A stretch of 64,000 bases of DNA, taken from NCBI RefSeq assembly GCF_000002595.2, contig NC_057010.1:2598721-2662720 (forward strand). The letters are read 5' to 3'. The position numbers were made by a program, and so were the translations under genes. Below, in pieces: positions 45,559 through 57,110 of this stretch (position 1 is the stretch's first letter; every line of letters begins with the position of its first letter). This stretch comes from Chlamydomonas reinhardtii. Lineage: Eukaryota > Chlorophyta > Chlorophyceae > Chlamydomonadales > Chlamydomonadaceae. The notes under the pieces are model-generated. The model saw only the letters and a program-made list of their open reading frames with translations, ran no database searches and was not told the origin of the DNA.

Positions 45559-46415
45559 TCATCAGACCCAGCGACTGCATGGGCGAATTTTTGTGAAGAA
45601 AGGCAGCCAATCCTCCCAAACGTCGCGGTAGTATTAAAATAAACGGAGAAGCTTGTTACCTTCTTGCCAGGTTCACCTACTGAGCGACACCGGGACTGAA
45701 AAGTGGAAGTCCGAGCCCCAGGAACAAGCTTGTGCTACTTCAAAGCTGCTACGCAACACGGCATCGCAGGAGAAAAATAAGGAGAAAAGGCTTGCTTTCG
45801 GTACGCGGACTAGGGCCGAGCAGGGGGCGCCACAGCCGGGCAGCCCACACGTTGGCGCCGTACCTTGGATTCAGACGGGGCAGGACCCGGCCAACGGACT
45901 GACTCGCTCTCGCTTAGAACGTAAGTTTCTGTGAGCGGTTCTGTGAGCGCTCGATCGGATGCATTGCCCGCATGACTGTCTATTGGCCCAGGTCATCCGG
46001 GCACCCAAACCTCCAAACCCCCAAACCCCCAGCTTGCACGATGCACCTATCGTGATGCCCCACTCTTCGTTACGAATCCGCTGAAAAGGATGCCGGTAAA
46101 TTGAACCGCATAGCAATACGTCAGATGCACAATAGGGCGGGCGATCTCACCGGTGAACCTTCAGGGTTTCTGACGTTGCCTCCCGTTCGCCGAACACGCA
46201 CAGGAGGCTGTTAGTGCAGCTGCGCCTTTGACCTGGATGCACAGGGCGTAGCCCACACTGCACCTTATGGGACGCAACGAGCGGACGGGGGCTGGCAGCT
46301 CCCAAGCAGGCCCCGGCACTCCCAGTCCACGCGCTCTGGCAGACGGTGCGTAATTGTGCATGTGTGTGATGTCGGGCTGTTATCCGCGAGCCGGGTCGAG
46401 CTGGTGTTAGGGCTG
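45559..46415. promoter_or_regulatory. Divergent promoter region SpoVS / TPR gene
   Basis: These 857 bp lie between divergent starts. A plus-strand open stretch at 45653-45934 ends at a GTAAGT donor-like site but lacks an ATG, so I do not call it an exon. No known motif was recognised. Confidence 0.45.
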
Positions 46416-49400
46416 ATGGCTGGGATCTTCGAGGCTGGTGGCTGCACCGGCTGCATGCGCGGCCCGTTGCGTCCGTCCAGTCCGGGCACACCCGGCGCCA
46501 CGTGCGCATGCGCTCGCCGGCGCTCACACCGCACCGGTGACACACCCTGCATCACAATCGCTCTGCCGAAGAGGCCCATGGCCTTGCCTTGCGCTGCCTT
46601 GTCCTTCCTAACCACACGCGCTGCAGAGGCGGAGACGCTGCAGCAGCAGGGCGAACGGCGCAAGGGGCGTGAGGCGGCAGCCAAGTTTGAGGCCGCAGCC
46701 GCCAAGTACCAGGCGGCTCTGGAGGCCGTGGTGGGTGCGCATGGCACGCCCTTCCTAACGGCCTGCGCCCACTCAATGTATTGCTAGCAGGATCCTGTTC
46801 ATTACTTGTAAACGATGCGGTACGATAGGCGCGATTGCCTTTCTCGAGTGCAGGTTCGGCAGCGGCAGCAGCTGGGCCTGGCGCTGGGCCCACCTGATGG
46901 CGCCGCTGCGCTGGCGGCGGCGGCAGGCGGTCGCCGAGGTGGCGGCGGCGGCGGTCCGGTGACGCTGTCAGACGCAATAGACATGCGCAGCGGGCTGGTG
47001 GGTGAAGGGGCGTGAGTGTGTGCCGCATTGCAGATGTCGGGGTGCGGGCAGGAGCACGAGACCGAGCGGTGCTAGGCACTGCGTGTCACCAGGGGGGGGG
47101 GGGCGCCCGGGGCACGCTGAGCAGACACGTGCTTGGAAGCGGGCGTACCACGAGGTACCAATGTACGGACTGTCCCACTGGCCCCATGCCCCTGTGTCTT
47201 CGTGTCTCGTGTTGCTGTTGCTGACTGGGAATGGCTTAACACAGCCCCGCCCCGCCCTGCCAGGCCGAGTGCCACCAGCTCCTGGGGGAGGCGCTGCTGG
47301 CGGCGGCGGAGGCGCGGCCGGACAGCGAGCTGAGCGGCGAGGAGGAGCGCCGGGTGGGTGACGACTGAGGGCTGGGGGTTGGGTGTGGAGCGCTGGGTGG
47401 GGTCATTGGGGGCTATGCGCCCGAGCCCACACGCATGTGGGTCGCAGATGTGGTGTGGGGTTGCAGTAGCACGGCAGTCACCCAACCGACCTGCCCTGCC
47501 GTGCCGTACCACGACTGCCGCATGCTGACGTGCCGCCCCCGAGTGTGCGCCTCCATCTGCCCCTCTCTATCCAGGCTGCCGGGGCGGCCATACGCCAGTA
47601 CGCCACGGCTGCGGGGCACTACACCTGCTGCCACGCGGCGGCCGTGCTCACCGCGCCAGCGCCAGGCGCGCCTGAGGTGGCTGCCGCAGCCGCGGCCAGC
47701 GGCCTCGGTGTGGCCACGGCCAGTGCCTTCGCCGCGGCGAGCGCCGTCGCAGCGGCTGCGAGCGCGGCGGCAGGGGCGCTCAGCGCTGAAGTGGCGGTGA
47801 ACGCCGGGAACTCGCTCGCAGCGCTTGGGGAGCAGCTCGAGGAGGAGGCCACAGCCGCAGCCGGCAGCAGCAGCAGCAGCAACAGCAGCGGGGTTGGCGG
47901 TGGCGGTGGCGGTGGCGGTGGCGGCGGCGGCGCGGCGGCGGGCTGGTTGGCGCAGTACGACACGGCGGTGCGGTGCTTCCGGGCGGCGGCGGCGTGCTAC
48001 CGTTCGGCCCAGGCGCAGGAGGAGGACGCACTGGTGGGTGGCGCGAGGCGGTCTTGATGATTCACGCAGTGACGGACTCACGCACCTGAGGCCTGCCGTG
48101 ACACGCCTGTGGATGCCGGAACTGCGTGCATAAGGTGGCGACCATCAGGAAGCACAACAGCCACGTGTGGACTTGCTGTTTTCGCTGTCCCCCACCTCCC
48201 ATGCCTAGTTCCCCGATTTCATGCCCCTCAGATCTGCTTCTGTTTGCTGTCTTCTCACCCTCACTCCTTTCAGACGCTGAGCAATCTGGCGGATGTGCTC
48301 GTCCAGAACGGCACCTGCCTCCACGCGGTCGCCAGGGCGGTGCGGGAGGCGCCGCAGGAGCTGGCGGCAGCCGCGCTGGCCGCAGCATCGGGCGGCGGCG
48401 GCGCGGCAGTGCCGGTAGGCGAGTGGGCCGCGGCGCGGGAGGCGGAGGCGGGCGCGGAGTTCACCGCAGCTCTGGCCGCCTACGAGAGCGCCTGCTCGCA
48501 CACGGACTCGTCCCAAGGTGGGCCTGGTGTAGTTACTACGCGCCCGCCCTCTCATGACATCCGGCATGCAATACGACAAGGCGCACACACGAGTGGCCCT
48601 CCGCTGCGGCGCCGCCTCCCCCCCCCCCCCCCGCTTTGTTGCCTCTGCCGGTGTGCGCAGGAGACGACCTGCCTGGCCTGCTGTGCAACTGGGGCGCGGG
48701 GCTGCTTAGCATGGCGGGCTGCATGCAGGTGGGCTGGGTAGGGCTGGGTAATGAGAGTAATGACGGGTGGGCGATGCAGGGACAGTTGTTGGCAGTCAGG
48801 TCTAGGGGTCTTGGGATCAGGTGCCAGTCAGCACAACGGGAGGCACGCATGCGTGTGTCGACGTGCCTGATGGCTCCCGGATATGCGGGACGGGGGACCC
48901 AGCTACAACCGATGCACGCCCGCCGCAGGACCCGGCTGCGCGACTGCCGCTTCTGCAGCAGGCGGCTGGCCGGCTAGAGCACGCCGCGTCCTTCGACCGA
49001 GCCGACCCCGCGCCGCTGTGCAGGTGCGGAGGTGGGCTGATGAAGCTGGCCGGTGCAGCCAGGGACACCTGGGGAAAAGATGGGGACTAGCATAATCGTA
49101 CGCTACCAATGGGCAGATTAAAGGGGTGTTTATGCCAGCGTGGCATGCATAGTGTTAAGAGCACAAGGAAAACATAGCGCAAAGACAGTGCAAGGTGTGG
49201 GCTATATTATCGGTGATAAGTGGTGATTTGTTCTTATCTTGTACTCGCCGTACTTTGCTGTTGTACCAACGAATGCAGTCTTGGAGACGTACTGGCTGCG
49301 GCTGGCGAGGCCGCGGAGGCGCTCTCCCGGGCGGCGGCAGCGGCGGCTAACCCCAGCGGCCCTGCTGACGCGGCAGCGGCAGCCGCCGCAGCCGCCGCAA

Positions 49401-50425
49401 TGGCCACTGCGGGCGCCGGTGGCGCGGGCGGGCCGGCGGCGGCGGCGACGCACTGGCGCGGGGTGGCGGCGGGCCACATGACGGCCGCTCTCGAGCGGGG
49501 GTACGGGGCGGCGCTGCGGCTGCGTGCAGATGAGCCTGAGGCGCTGGTGAGGCCACTGCCTTCGCAGGCCACCATTTACTGTTCCAATGTTACCTTCATG
49601 CTGTACCTGTGTGACGTGCCATTACATACATCTTGCCAAAGCGGACCAGTCAGCAGTCGCCCGGTGTACGGCAGCTCGACACGCCACTTGCTGTCTCGCA
49701 AAAGCTCTTCCGAGGCGCTTCGCCTCAAGCCCCGGTGCCGTGCACCTGTGCTGCGCCGTGCCGTGCCGTGCCGTACGCAGGTGGGCGCCGGGGAGGTGCA
49801 CCTGGCGCTGGCGCGGCTCGCAGCGCTGGAGCTGTCGGCGGCAGCGGCAGCCGGCGGGCCGGACGGCGCCGCCGCGGCCAGTGCCGCAGCAGAGGCGGCG
49901 CGGCGGCACGTGGATGCGGCAGTGGGCGCGCTGTCGACTGCGGTGTCGCGGCCAGAGCGTCTGGGCGGCTGGCGGCAGCGGTGTGACGTGCGGTACAACC
50001 TGGCGTGTGCGCTGGCGCTGGCGGGGAGAGATCAGGTGGGTGCCGGGGGACGTGGCAGCGGCGCAGGCAGTGGTGACGGGCTTGTGGCTGCCGTGTGGAT
50101 GCCAAAGTGGGATCCACCTTTGCCCGGCCCCGCACCCTGCTTTGCCGCGGCTGTTCACGACGCGCGTCCAACAAGCAGCGAGTCAGGAACGCGTGTGCTC
50201 CTACCAATCCCAATGCTTGCGCAGGAGGCGGCGGCGCTCTTTGGCGCACTGCTTCGCTGCGGCGCATTGCGGGCGAGCGAGCTGGCGGCAGACCCCGATC
50301 TGGAGCCGCTGAGGGCTGCTGGAGCTGGGGCAGGCGGGCAGGGACAGGGGGCGCCCTGGTTTGCGGCGCTGCTGCAGGAGGCAGCAGCCTTGGAGGCGGC
50401 CAGCCGCGCCGCGGGGCATGTGTAA
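46416..50425 (+). CDS. Alanine-rich TPR-like protein
   Basis: Eleven phase-consistent exons (46416-46536, 46627-46730, 46854-46997, 47264-47353, 47575-48033, 48274-48517, 48661-48728, 48929-49023, 49279-49546, 49781-50035, 50225-50425) give about 682 residues. Helix pairs with TPR-like spacing are visible: GREAAAKFEAAAAKYQAALE, LAQYDTAVRCFRAAAACYRS, TLSNLADVLVQNG, LCNWGAGLLSMAG, RLEHAASFDRADPAPL with SLGDVLAAAGEAAEALSRA, and VRYNLACALALAG with EAAALFGALLRCG. Such proteins are usually scaffolds or chaperone partners. Poly-Ser and poly-Gly runs (47871-47940) interrupt one repeat. I do not recognise a named orthologue and assign no process. The start exon is the least certain part. The stop codon lies within a TGTAA. 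Confidence 0.75.
47866..47940 (+). repeat. (AGC)n / (GGTGGC)n coding microsatellite in the TPR gene
   Basis: Trinucleotide and hexanucleotide repeats encode poly-Ser then poly-Gly in a loop between helical repeats. Length polymorphism between strains would be expected. Confidence 0.8.
49152..49190 (+). repeat. 40-bp shared intron motif, copy 1
   Basis: 39 bases in TPR intron 8 closely match 58099-58138 in an mTERF intron: GTGTTAAGAGCACAAGG followed by a variable tetramer and GCGCAAAGACAGTG. Same orientation relative to transcription in both genes. Confidence 0.7.
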
Positions 50426-51164
50426 CTGTCTGGCGTGTGCGCCACTGTACCAACCATTCTGGTCCAACCGCATGGGAAGGAGACCCAGGAACAGGTTGCG
50501 GTTATGCGGCGCTAAATGTATACCGGATTACCGGACTGCATAGCATCCACAGGCAAGGGCCAGGCGGCATGTTTTAGGCACTGCATACCGAGCACATGCG
50601 AGTATTGCCTCTGGTATTGCGGCATTGAATACGCCAGCTGCACTAAAGGGATGGCACAGCCACCAGATCGCACGCAGGACTGCAGCGGAGAAACGGCACG
50701 CCGCCAGCAGGCCAGCTGCGCGCGCTCGTGATGGAACATGGCAAGGGGCAGGAAAGCGTAGTCCCGATGTGTGTGGCTCCCACCCGTGCCCACATAAATG
50801 CGTAGCAAGAAGGGACAAGGCATTGGTGCGTCGTTCGCGCGCTGTTACTGTACCGACGGTAGCTGGCAGGTTGTGTCGATGTTGTCGGGACCCTTGAGCT
50901 GCGCGCGTGTGTACTGCCGCACTAGCCTAGGTCCAGGCGTGGCCCCGGCAGACACTTGCTGATGCAAATGATGATGGATCCAGCCGCAGCGTATTCGGCG
51001 CCAGCCCTCTTTCACTGGTTTTACTGACCTGGTTGTCACCTGTTCTAGGTGCAGTCGTGCAGACCAAACGCATGATTGCTTCGTGTGGGAACATGGCGAG
51101 TGCGAGAGAGCCTCGGATGTCCCCAGTCGGACAGTGACAGTCCACTGGGGGACTGTACATCGCG
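50426..51164. other. Convergent spacer TPR / apyrase
   Basis: 739 bp containing dispersed repeat A and no exon. No TGTAA occurs in either orientation except the ones overlapping the two stop codons. Confidence 0.6.
50724..50883 (-). repeat. Dispersed repeat A, copy 2
   Basis: Inverted copy of 17358-17517 with one mismatch in 160 bp. It sits between the convergent TPR and apyrase genes. Confidence 0.8.
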
Positions 51165-54164
51165 TTACAGCATGGCCACTGCGGCGCGCGTCCCTCGCCG
51201 CTGCTCTAGCGAGCCTGGCGCCACTCCCGACGTGCTGCCGCTAGCCACTGCCATGGACTCATCCACTGCCCCCGCACCCAGCGCCTCCACGCCCTCCGGG
51301 CCCCCACCCGCCGCGCCGCAGTGTGCCGCCACTTCCCCTGTCGCCCACCCCGCCAGACCGCCTGCCCCTAGCCCGGACGCCTGCAGCAGCGCGCTCGCTC
51401 CCCGCCGCTGCGCCGCTCTGGCAGCCGCAGCCCCACTGCTGCCACCATGCCCCCCCTCGCGGGGCCCCAACCCTAACGTCGCCAACAACGACAGCGCCGA
51501 AGGCGACGGGCCTCCCGCTGCCGTTGCCGCGCCTAATGCCGATGAGCCCGGCCCTGCCGATGCTACTGCCTCGGCCTGGACCCCTGCTACTGCCGCCGCC
51601 GGGTCGACGGCAGCGTAGGCCGCCGCATCTACTGCGCCTCCCCACATTGACCCTAACCTCCCGGCCCAGCCTGCGCCCGCCCCGCCGCCGCCCCCGCCTC
51701 CCCCGCCGCCGCCTGCATCCACCACCTTGACAACCACGCTCGCCAGGGCCGCCGTCAGGCCCGCCCCAGGCGCCGCCGGCCCTCCGCCCCGGCGACTACG
51801 GTAAGAGGCGCCACGCCCGCCCGCCACCCCCGCCACCCCCGCCATCCCCGCCTCCCCGCCCGCCGCCGCCACGGCGCAGGTGAGCAGCCCCGACACCAGC
51901 ACCAGCGCCACCAGCCCGCCCGCCACCAGCCCCCGAGGGCTGGCCCCGCCTGCCGCGCCTCCGCCGCCACTGCCAGCGACCATGCTGGGCTGCTGCGCCG
52001 CTGCGGCGCCTGCTGCCCCCGGAATCCCAGGGTGCAGCTGCCCGGTGGGGCTCGGCCCCAGGCGCCTCAGCTGCTCCGGCACCACCTCCGCCAGCAGCGC
52101 CCCCAGCACCCAGTTCACCTCCACCTGCGGCCGGGAACCAAACCGACAGGAACGCGTGGCAGGGTAGCATTGCATGATGGCTATCGCATGGCGGCGGTGC
52201 GGGACTGCAGGGCCGCGCGCTACGGGACCTGGGTCTAGGAGCTGAGCCTAGGAAGAAGGCATGGTCAAACTGAGGCACGGGGTCTGGTCTGGTGTGTGTT
52301 CCGGCGCGCGCAGCGGCCGTGCAGCTGGTTTCGGGTCTTGATCTGAGTTGGGATTTGAAACACACCACCTCCCAGGCCCCGGCCCCGCCCACCTGGCTCC
52401 CGTCCGCGCGTGTCACCCAGTTGGAGAAGCGCAGGCGTGCCGCCTCCTGAGGGCTGAGCCTGAAGCCCTGAGGAGTGAGGGTGCAGGCACGGGTGGGCAG
52501 AGGCAGGGGGTATGCAGCTGTCACTCGCTTACTCCCACTGCCGCATGGCACTTGCTGTGCCACACGGCGCATTCACAGGGCAAATCCACAGTGGCGCCTG
52601 CGATACCGTAGCGGTCAAGGGCAGCGGTTCCCTCCGGCGCTCAGGCAGCGGGCTAGCATTCGCTCCAGCCCCCCCCCCACCGCTCCAGCCCCGCACCTTG
52701 CTCAGCATGGTGTGAATGTAGGCGGCGCCAAAGCACAGCTTGAGCGCGTGGTCCTCCTCCACACCTGCAGAGCACCAGCACACCGCAATTGCGCTTTAGT
52801 ACTCTACCCGCCAGCCCCCCAGCACTGGAGTCGGCAGCTGCGGCCTCATCATGCATTCGCCCCGCCCGCCCCCCACATGAATGGCTACACCCGCCTCACC
52901 CCAACCCGACATGCTCCGCCCCACCCTCACAATGAACCCCGCCCCTCCCCCCGCCCCGCGCCCCGCCCCGTATCCCGTATCCACCTCGCTCCTGCACCAG
53001 CTCCGTCTCCACCTCGGACCAGGGCCGCGCACAGAAGGCCGCACCCGCCGCCGCCAGCTGGTCCAGGCTGGAGGCGGGCGGCAGCCGCAGGTGCTGCGCG
53101 GGGGTGGAGGGGGCAGTAGTTTGTTCTAGAACCCAAAGCAAGGCCACCAAGCAAAGGTTATTTCCGGCGCTAAGTTTGTCCTCATGCGGCAGCGGTAGAG
53201 AGGTAGGGGGCGCTATCTTTACTCCCATGCGTCGGCGGTGGAGTGGCAACGCGCGTAGGTGCGGCTCGCAATCGGATTTGGATACGTTGGGTAAAGACAG
53301 ACGCATGGAGACACGCAGCATTCGTTGGAGTGTGTGTTGATCAAAACCCCGTCAAATCGCACTCTGCAAGCATTGGAATCTAAGACATCTGCCCCACCGA
53401 TATGGTATAATGGAACGCCTCGGTGGCCATGATTAGGAAGCCGCTGCTTGCGCCGCTGCTGCCGCTGCTGCTGTTGGAGAGCGGCAGAAGCGACGGCAGG
53501 TACTCGCTGCCGATGGAGCAGCGCGTGTGCGGGCAGCCGTTGCTGCCTGCCCCCTGCGCCCCCTGCCCCACCCCCAAGCCCAGCAGCTGCTCCGCCAGCG
53601 CCACACAGCCGCTGAAGTTGCCGCTGCCTGTGACGCCGCTGGACTGAGACGTGTACCTGCGGGGTGGGGCGTAGCGGAGCGGGGCGGAGCAGAATCGAGC
53701 CGTAGCAGCGTTTGACATCAGGCCTTGCCATGCGACGCCGCGAATGTCGCAGCGCCCATGCCATCCGTGTGTCGTGTGCGTGGCAATGGCCACTTGCCCC
53801 GATACCCCTCAGCAGTGTGCAGCACGAATAAGCTACGCACGCTGTGTGCCACACCCCGCTGCTCACCCGGGGTTGAGGCACGGGTCTGTGGCTGCCTCGC
53901 CGGCGCCCCCGTCAGCCACCAGCATGGCACCACGGAACCAGGCCACCTGCACAGGCAGCGGGCGGCGGGCGAACACATGAGTGTGCGTGTGTGCGTGTGA
54001 GTGGTCGTACACAACCGCAGCGAGTCGTGCCACGCGAAGGGCTGCGCGGCCCGTACGCAGGACACTCACGCACACGAGGATACAGGCTTGTCAACTTGTC
54101 CGGGAGGGAGCCACCCGCGCAGGCATGCCCTCCCAGCTCCAACCCCCCCCCCCCAAAACACACA

Positions 54165-54246
<82 letters not shown>

Positions 54247-54662
54247 GCTCACATTCAGGCCGTAGCCCAGGAAGCTGTGTGTGTACAGCGGCCGAGTGAC
54301 GCCTGCACCAGGATGAGGACCAGCACGCATGTGTGTTGGGGGCATGTGCCGCACAGGATGCCAACCGCCCATGAAAGGTGTAGGCCAGACGTCTGAGCGG
54401 CATCATTGTACTGCGCACGTTCCATCGTCCCCACTCTCGCGCTGGCTGGGACCCACCTGCCGGCCTCGAGTACCTGTACCTCCTCTCGTCCTTCTCCCTT
54501 TCTCCGGCCCCTTCACCCCCCTACTGAGACATCCCGAGAGCGGCCGTCATGTGGCCCCAGCCGTACCCCCTGTTCCTCCCTCCCCCACCGCTCACCCGGC
54601 AGCGCCAGCTGGTGGCCGAGACCCCCCGGCAGCGGCTCCCAGGGCATGAGCGTCACCTGCGG

Positions 54663-54705
<43 letters not shown>

Positions 54706-56730
54706 AAGTTTGGGTGTAAGCCTTCGCGGCCGCGGCCTCTGCGTACCATAGGCACACGACGGCGAAACCTCTGCTTTCTCCCCACCTCTGCCTCCTTCCC
54801 ACCTCTGCTTCCTCCCCACCTCTGCTTCCTCCCCACCTCTGCCTCCCCTCCGCCTCTGCCTCCTCCCCACCTCTGCCTCCTCCCCACCTCCGCCTCCTCC
54901 CGCCCACCCCGCCCTCGCCCTCACCTGCATGGAGGCGCCGCCCAGCTCGAACACGGCCAGAGTGGCGGCGGCCTGGGAGCCCAGCCAGGCCGCCGCGTCG
55001 CGCTGCCGGGGACTCACAGCCGCCTGCGCCGCCAGCGCCTGCACAGCCCATGTTGGCCACCGGTGAGGCGAACCGTGAGGCGGCAGCACGGGCGACAGGG
55101 CGAGAGCCGCCGCACAAGCTGCCCCAGCAGGACTGCATCGCCGCCACCCTACCGCGAGCACCTTGACCCTTCACGGCCCACCCCACCCGCCTGCAGCCTG
55201 CATACATACTAAGGTCCCAGTGTGTCTCCATTGCCACACACACGCCACGCCACCCCACCCACCTGCAGCCGGCCCGCGGCGTAGTTGATTCCGGCCCAGG
55301 CGTACAGCCCCTCCTGATCGCCACTGAGTACACGCACCCATGCGCCGCTGCCGGCCGCCACCGCCGCCTCCGCCCGCAGCTCCTCTGCCGGCACCCGGTC
55401 GCTGCCGCCACCCGCCTCCAATGCGGCATCGCTGCTGCCGCTGCTTCCGTCGCTGCTGCTGCCGTCGCCGCTGCTGCCGTGCCTGCCCTCAGTGCTACTA
55501 CCGAACAAGCGCCGGTGCATTCTGTCTAATATTGAGAGCGGGGCTGTAATGTTTGGCTGCGCCTGTGCCTGCTGCTGCTGCTGCGCCTGCGCCTGGCCCG
55601 GGTGCACGAACAGGAAGCCGCTGCCCGCCAGCACCGCCGCCGCCGCCGCCAGCACCAGTTGCTGCTGCTCCTCCGGCAGCAGCCGCAACCCCGCTGTGGC
55701 CAGCAGCTGTACGGGCGTCACGGCGTGTAGCTCCGCCGGCACCTGCGGTGAGAGCAGGCGGGCTGACCTCACATCCCCGCGCCACGCAGCTCAAACAAAG
55801 GCACCAATATCGCGCCCGTGTTCCTTGCAGTTTTGTCACGGCAGCCCAACCCTTCTCGAGCCCGGCACTCCGCGCAGCCCCCGCCACGCCACGCCCCACC
55901 CGTCCGTGCCCCCCCCCTGCCCCCGCTCCGCCCCGCTCCGCCCCGCCCCGCCCCATCACACCCCTCCCCCACCTGCTGCCGCGCGAACTGCAACAGCGGC
56001 TCCAGGTAGTCTGCCGCGCCCTCGCCCGCCGGCGCCAGGGCCGACAGGCCCGGCTGGATGCGGTGCACCCGGCCCGGCAGCGACACGTCCGGGTAGCGCT
56101 GCAGCAGCGGCACGCCGCGAGAGCTGCCGCTGCTGCTGCGGGGGCCGGCGGCGGCGGCAGCGGCGCCGGCGTCGTTGCTGGTGCTAGTGCCACGGACGGT
56201 GGTGTGCGCATGTCGAGAGCTCTGGGCAGCGGGCCCGGAGCCAAGGTCCCTGTTCTGACCATGTGTCGGTGGGGGTGGAGTGTCGCTTGCGCCAATGCCG
56301 CCGCCGGTGACACGGTTCAGCTGCCGGCGTGTGGCGGCGGCAGCAGCAGCTGAGTGTGTTCGCAGCCGGTGCTGCACCCTAGACTCCGTTGAGTGCTGGT
56401 TTATGGTGTAGGTGTAGACATGCACGCGGGAGCCGGAGCTGCCTGCGTCGATGAGGACGGCGTAGAGGGGCGGGGTCGTGCTGGTGGCGGAACGCCCGGT
56501 GCGTCGACCCTGCGCGGCACGCAGTTCAGGTGAGCACCAGCTCGGACTTTTGTGTGTGCAAGCTTAGTATGAGCTACATGTGTCAAAGCAGGGATGGGGG
56601 TGCAAACGTAGAGCTCTAGACGCAAACATCGGCAAACCTGAGCGCTGGTGCGTGCTCCGCCCCAGACCAGCGCGATAACGGTCAGTAATACAGCAAGCGC
56701 GGCAGCCATGTATACTACGCGCTTGTTCAT
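51165..56730 (-). CDS. GDA1/CD39-family apyrase (nucleoside di/triphosphate phosphatase)
   Basis: Twelve phase-consistent exons (56638-56730, 55973-56509, 55263-55742, 54925-55038, 54596-54656, 54253-54302, 53867-53946, 53398-53656, 52985-53093, 52697-52764, 52393-52467, 51165-52124) give about 961 residues. Apyrase conserved regions appear in order: ACR1 LIDAGSSGSRVHVY near residue 55, ACR2 LLATAGLRLLP near 226, ACR3 GDQEGLYAWAGINY near 355, ACR4 VFELGGASMQ near 402, then YTHSFLGYGLN, and ACR5 VNWVLGALL near 647. The family hydrolyses nucleoside tri- and diphosphates in the Golgi lumen or outside the cell. An N-terminal membrane anchor (MNKRVVYMAAALAVLLTVIA) and a second span (GLVAGGLVALVLVSGLLTC) near 700 give the CD39-like two-anchor topology. 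Large Ala/Gly/Ser inserts and a C-terminal tail of about 250 residues are additions. Substrate preference is not predictable here. Confidence 0.92.
54158..54246 (-). repeat. (GT)n microsatellite directly after the exon 6 donor of the apyrase gene
   Basis: About 43 CA units on the plus strand, broken once by TA. In transcript sense it is (GU)n beginning about seven nucleotides after the GTGAGC donor of exon 6. Confidence 0.95.
54665..54703 (-). repeat. (GT)n microsatellite directly before the exon 5 acceptor of the apyrase gene
   Basis: About 19 CA units on the plus strand. In transcript sense (GU)n is followed immediately by ATGCCGCAG and the exon. Confidence 0.95.
54776..54900 (-). repeat. 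Pyrimidine/purine minisatellite in apyrase intron 4
   Basis: Six to seven imperfect 18-bp units of the form CCTCCCCACCTCTGCTTC. In transcript sense it is purine-rich (GAGGTGGGGAGG). Confidence 0.85.
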
Positions 56731-57110
56731 CGCGCCTGTCTGGTTTGCTACTGCTTCCTCCTCCGCGCAGACAGCCCACTAGAGGGCGCATTGGGGCCTA
56801 AAGTCCGCATACATAATATCAGGTTGTAGTTGTACTAACAGCGGGCTCGCAAGAAGGCGAGTTGTGAAAGGTTTCGATCCAAAATGCATGCGCCTACTCG
56901 CTTCGAATGCGCTTAGTCAGTGTTCCAACTCCATTTTGTGTGCCGCATAGTAGCTATGCCGCAGAGCCCAACTGTGGGGCAGTCGCGACCTTGAAAAGGA
57001 CAGGGTTCGCAACACCCAAAGCAGTCGCAGGGTTTCGTTCGCGTCCCCCTTCCAGTGCAAGCTCCTTTTGTGAAGCGGAATTATTTATTGTGTCCCAGCG
57101 TGTCGGCGAA
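56731..57110. promoter_or_regulatory. Divergent promoter region apyrase / mTERF
   Basis: Only 380 bp separate the apyrase start and the preferred mTERF ATG at 57111. If the earlier in-frame ATG at 56907 is used, the gap shrinks to 176 bp. The centre (56800-56900) is relatively AT-rich. Confidence 0.5.

Noticed and set aside
45653-45934. Plus-strand frame ending at a GTAAGT donor, as a first exon of the TPR gene
   Set aside because: It has no ATG and no matching acceptor phase was needed, since the 46416 start fits.
46995-47110. Poly-G run at 47090-47102 as a sequence break
   Set aside because: It lies in a TPR intron and exon phases on both sides agree, so it does not affect the gene model.
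54158-54246. CRISPR-like or satellite array
   Set aside because: The repeats are simple dinucleotides without spacers; no CRISPR array exists in the window, as expected for a nuclear algal genome.
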